DNA of 64,000 bases from positions 79,014 to 143,013 of the forward strand of contig NZ_JABAIJ010000016.1 of NCBI RefSeq assembly GCF_012641435.1, in the 5' to 3' direction. Every line of letters starts with the position of its first letter. Position 1 is the stretch's first letter. The notes beneath the pieces are model-generated. The model was not told where the DNA came from. It ran no database searches and saw only the letters and a list, made by a program, of their open reading frames with translations. Position numbers and translations under genes: made by a program. Of the stretch, positions 62,095 to 64,000 are shown in pieces. The stretch comes from Rhizobium sp. P38BS-XIX. GTDB taxonomy: Bacteria; Pseudomonadota; Alphaproteobacteria; Rhizobiales; Rhizobiaceae.

Positions 62095-63635
62095 GATGCG
62101 GCTCTCGCCTGATGTGAAAGGACCGCATGCTTCATAATGTCTTCCTCGCTGGCTCCGGCCGGACATTCCGCGGCGATCCGCCCTTCGCTCATCACCAGAA
62201 TGCGGTCGCTGAGGCCGATGACTTCCGCAAGATCGGAGCTGACGACCAAGACGCTGCCGCCGGCGTCAGCGAAGGATCGCAAAATCGAATAGATGGTGGA
62301 TTTGGCGCCGACATCGACGCCACGAGTGGGTTCGCAGAGCACCCAGAGCCGTGGATTGACGGCAAGCCAGCGGGCCACCACCACCTTCTGCTGGTTGCCG
62401 CCCGACAGGGCTCCGACGGGCATGGTGTGATTGGCTGCCCTGACGTCGAGCTGGCGTAACAGCTGATCAAGCAACGGGGCGGCGCAACCGCCATGGGAGA
62501 CCAGCGACAGCGACGGCGACAATGCGCGCCGGGTCAAAGCCGCATTTTCCCGTAAGGACTGGCGAAGCCCGAGACCTTCGCTTTTGCGATCGTCGGGAAC
62601 ATAGGCAATCTTCCGGCGAACCGCTTCGCGAGGACTGGATGCCGCGCCCTTGCCGTCCCAGACCTCGATCGTTCCGGCATCGAACGGCTCGTCACCGGTG
62701 ATTGCGCGGGCAAGAGCCGTTTTACCCGAACCTTCAAGACCGGCTACGCCGACGATTTCGCCGGATTTCAGGGTCAGTGTTACGTCGCGCAGATGCCGGT
62801 TTCGCCCGGCTTTGACCGAGAAAACCTGTTCGCCGGCTTCAGCGCCGGAGCGCGTGGGGAAAAGTGCGCCGATCTCGCGGCCAACCATGAGGCGGACGAC
62901 GGCGTCGGAATCCGTCTCGTTTCTCGGCAGATCGCCGACGAGCCGCCCATCCTTGATGACACAGATGCGATCGGCGAGCGCGAAGACCTCACCCATCCGG
63001 TGCGAGATGTAGAGAATGGACGCGCCATTACGCCGCAACTCTTCGATCAGCTGGAAGAGCTTTGCCGCTTCGGCATTGTCGAGAGCGGCGGTGGGTTCAT
63101 CGAAAACTAGGATGCGCGCGTCGAGCGTCAACGCCTTGGCGATTTCCACCACCTGCTGATCGGCAATCGGCAGCGCGCCGGCGCGGACATCCGGGTCGAT
63201 GTTTGATTGCAGGCGCGCAAGCGCGGCGAGGGCTGCCTGGCGCATGCGTTTGTGGTCGACGATGCCGAAGCGCGTCGGTTCACGCCCGAGGAAGATGTTC
63301 TGCGCAACAGTGCGATGCGGCAGAAGGCTAAGCTCCTGGTGAATGATCGCGACGCCTTCGCGCTGGCTGTCGAGCGGGTGCCTGAGGTGTACGGGCTTGC
63401 CGTCTATGTGGATTTCGCCCCCATCCGGTCGGTAGAAGCCCGCGAGGATTTTCATCAATGTGGATTTGCCTGCGCCATTCTCACCGCAGACCGCAAGCAC
63501 TTCGCCGGCCCGGCAGCTCAACGAGATGCCGTCAAGCACGGTAACCGCGCCAAAACGCTTTGAAATGTCGCGCATATCAAGACGCGGCTTAAGGTTTGTT
63601 TTCTCGCGCACGCCTGTTTTGGCCGTCGTCTCCAT
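62091..63635 (-). CDS. CUT2-type sugar ABC transporter ATP-binding protein (two ABC domains)
   Basis: 514-residue tandem ABC ATPase of the RbsA/XylG type. Domain 1: Walker A GENGAGKST, Q-loop and LVFDEPTAALDN (signature weakened to LPIADQQVVEIAKAL). Domain 2: degenerate Walker A GLEGSGKTAL and signature LSGGNQQKVVVARWL, RGVDVG near the C-terminus. I chose the ATG at 63635 because GGAGG lies 8 bases upstream; a TTG five codons earlier is in frame. First gene of the sugar operon. Confidence 0.9.
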   Translation of the reverse strand: METTAKTGVREKTNLKPRLDMRDISKRFGAVTVLDGISLSCRAGEVLAVCGENGAGKSTLMKILAGFYRPDGGEIHIDGKPVHLRHPLDSQREGVAIIHQELSLLPHRTVAQNIFLGREPTRFGIVDHKRMRQAALAALARLQSNIDPDVRAGALPIADQQVVEIAKALTLDARILVFDEPTAALDNAEAAKLFQLIEELRRNGASILYISHRMGEVFALADRICVIKDGRLVGDLPRNETDSDAVVRLMVGREIGALFPTRSGAEAGEQVFSVKAGRNRHLRDVTLTLKSGEIVGVAGLEGSGKTALARAITGDEPFDAGTIEVWDGKGAASSPREAVRRKIAYVPDDRKSEGLGLRQSLRENAALTRRALSPSLSLVSHGGCAAPLLDQLLRQLDVRAANHTMPVGALSGGNQQKVVVARWLAVNPRLWVLCEPTRGVDVGAKSTIYSILRSFADAGGSVLVVSSDLAEVIGLSDRILVMSEGRIAAECPAGASEEDIMKHAVLSHQARAAS

Positions 63636-63950
63636 CCATGCTTCCTCCAAAGCATCCGATCGGCTCGCAGCTTTTCCAGAAGGCGCAACATCAAATCTGG
63701 AGAATGATGTAACCGATCAGTTACTAGAATGCATAAGCTCCAAAAGACTGTCAAGTGGCGCGAAATGGGCGGCGAATTGATTAGTATTCGCTGCTGGACA
63801 CGCGGATATCGACGCAGCCTGGCGTTTTTTCGCAAGTGCTCAGCAATCCTGGATACATGCTTCTGTTTGGCTGCGCTGAATGGCGTTGACAGTGGTGAGT
63901 TGGCGTGTCAGTTATGTAACTATATAGTTATTTACGGGAGGAATGACACA
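63636..63950. promoter_or_regulatory. Divergent regulatory region of the sugar ABC operon and Gfo/Idh gene
   Basis: 315 bases between two divergent genes. Minus-strand promoter: TTGACA (63754-63749) and CATTCT (63731-63726), 17 bases apart, with TAAC-N6-GTTA (63710-63723) covering the start site. Plus-strand promoter: TTGGCG (63900-63905) and TATAGT (63923-63928), 17 bases apart, with the shared palindrome over the -10 box. A second -35 candidate TTGACA lies at 63886-63891. The arrangement is the classical one for repression. Confidence 0.5.
63913..63931. promoter_or_regulatory. Shared palindromic operator, copy 2
   Basis: TATGTAACTATATAGTTAT, identical to the site at 48573-48591. It overlaps the candidate -10 box TATAGT of the Gfo/Idh/MocA gene and ends 19 bases before its ATG, which places it where a repressor would block transcription. 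Confidence 0.65.
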
Positions 63951-64000
63951 ATGGCGACAAGGCCGATCGGCATCATCATGCACGGCATCACCGGACGCAT
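63951..64000 (+). CDS. Gfo/Idh/MocA-family oxidoreductase, 5' end only
   Basis: The gene is cut by the window end after 16 complete codons. GGGAGGA lies 7 bases before the ATG. The start MATRPIGIIMHGITGR has the beginning of a Rossmann fold (GIIMHGITGR), as in NAD(P)-dependent sugar or inositol dehydrogenases of this family. Divergent from the sugar ABC operon, so it probably metabolises the imported compound. The family call rests on the first residues alone. Confidence 0.55.
   Translation, partial: MATRPIGIIMHGITGR

Noticed and set aside
1..64000. Integrated mobile element, CRISPR array, tRNA or rRNA gene
   Set aside because: No transposase or integrase gene, target-site duplication, regularly spaced repeat, or cloverleaf-like sequence was found on reading both strands; this was by eye, so a tRNA scan would be needed to exclude a short RNA gene.

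Overview
This is a 64 kb stretch of a high-GC alphaproteobacterial genome, most likely Rhizobium or a close relative in the Rhizobiaceae. The evidence is an ectoine/hydroxyectoine catabolic cluster of the Sinorhizobium ehu/eut type, a short FtsZ of the rhizobial FtsZ2 type, many periplasmic-binding-protein ABC importers, and two copies of a palindromic repeat resembling the Rhizobium intergenic mosaic elements. No rRNA, tRNA, CRISPR array, insertion sequence or phage gene was seen. Nearly all the sequence is coding.

Layout. (1) 1-12.6 kb: ectoine/hydroxyectoine utilisation. A plus-strand operon, eutB-eutC-doeA-doeB-ehuB-ehuC-ehuD-ehuA, carries ring opening, deacetylation and the ABC importer. 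It converges on minus-strand genes for the MocR-type regulator (enuR), the diaminobutyrate transaminase (doeD), the semialdehyde dehydrogenase (doeC) and an Lrp/AsnC regulator (doeX). Together they would import ectoine and convert it to L-aspartate. (2) 13-18 kb: a dCache chemoreceptor, two small secreted proteins and a short FtsZ. (3) 17.9-23.4 kb: a minus-strand operon joining a GntR regulator, kduI, kduD and a polar-amino-acid-type ABC importer. (4) 23.6-25.1 kb: a divergent LysR/VOC pair. (5) 25.1-39.1 kb: a three-gene envelope operon with an 1882-residue secreted protein (LprI-like head plus beta-domain repeats), a 1991-residue alpha-2-macroglobulin and penicillin-binding protein 1C. (6) 39.3-46.8 kb: a CPA1 Na+/H+ antiporter, a GNAT enzyme, a divergent MFS/XRE pair, a conserved 49-residue protein, and a TetR regulator convergent with a large FAD dehydrogenase. 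(7) 47-55.6 kb: a ROK regulator divergent from a polyamine-type ABC importer operon that ends in a copper amine oxidase, followed by a DUF2182-like membrane protein. (8) 55.7-64 kb: an MFS exporter, then a minus-strand CUT2 sugar ABC operon ending in a GMC oxidoreductase. The sugar operon is divergent from a Gfo/Idh/MocA oxidoreductase cut by the window end.

How the parts work together: the window is a series of uptake-plus-catabolism modules, each with its own regulator. The most interesting region is the envelope operon (5). Its macroglobulin has Ser where the thioester Cys should be, and it is coupled to a giant secreted protein whose N-terminus resembles lysozyme inhibitors. A second signal of interest is an identical 19-bp palindromic site in the ROK/polyamine intergenic region and in the promoter of the Gfo/Idh gene 15 kb away, with a relative of it at the sugar-ABC promoter. 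This suggests one regulator controls both modules.
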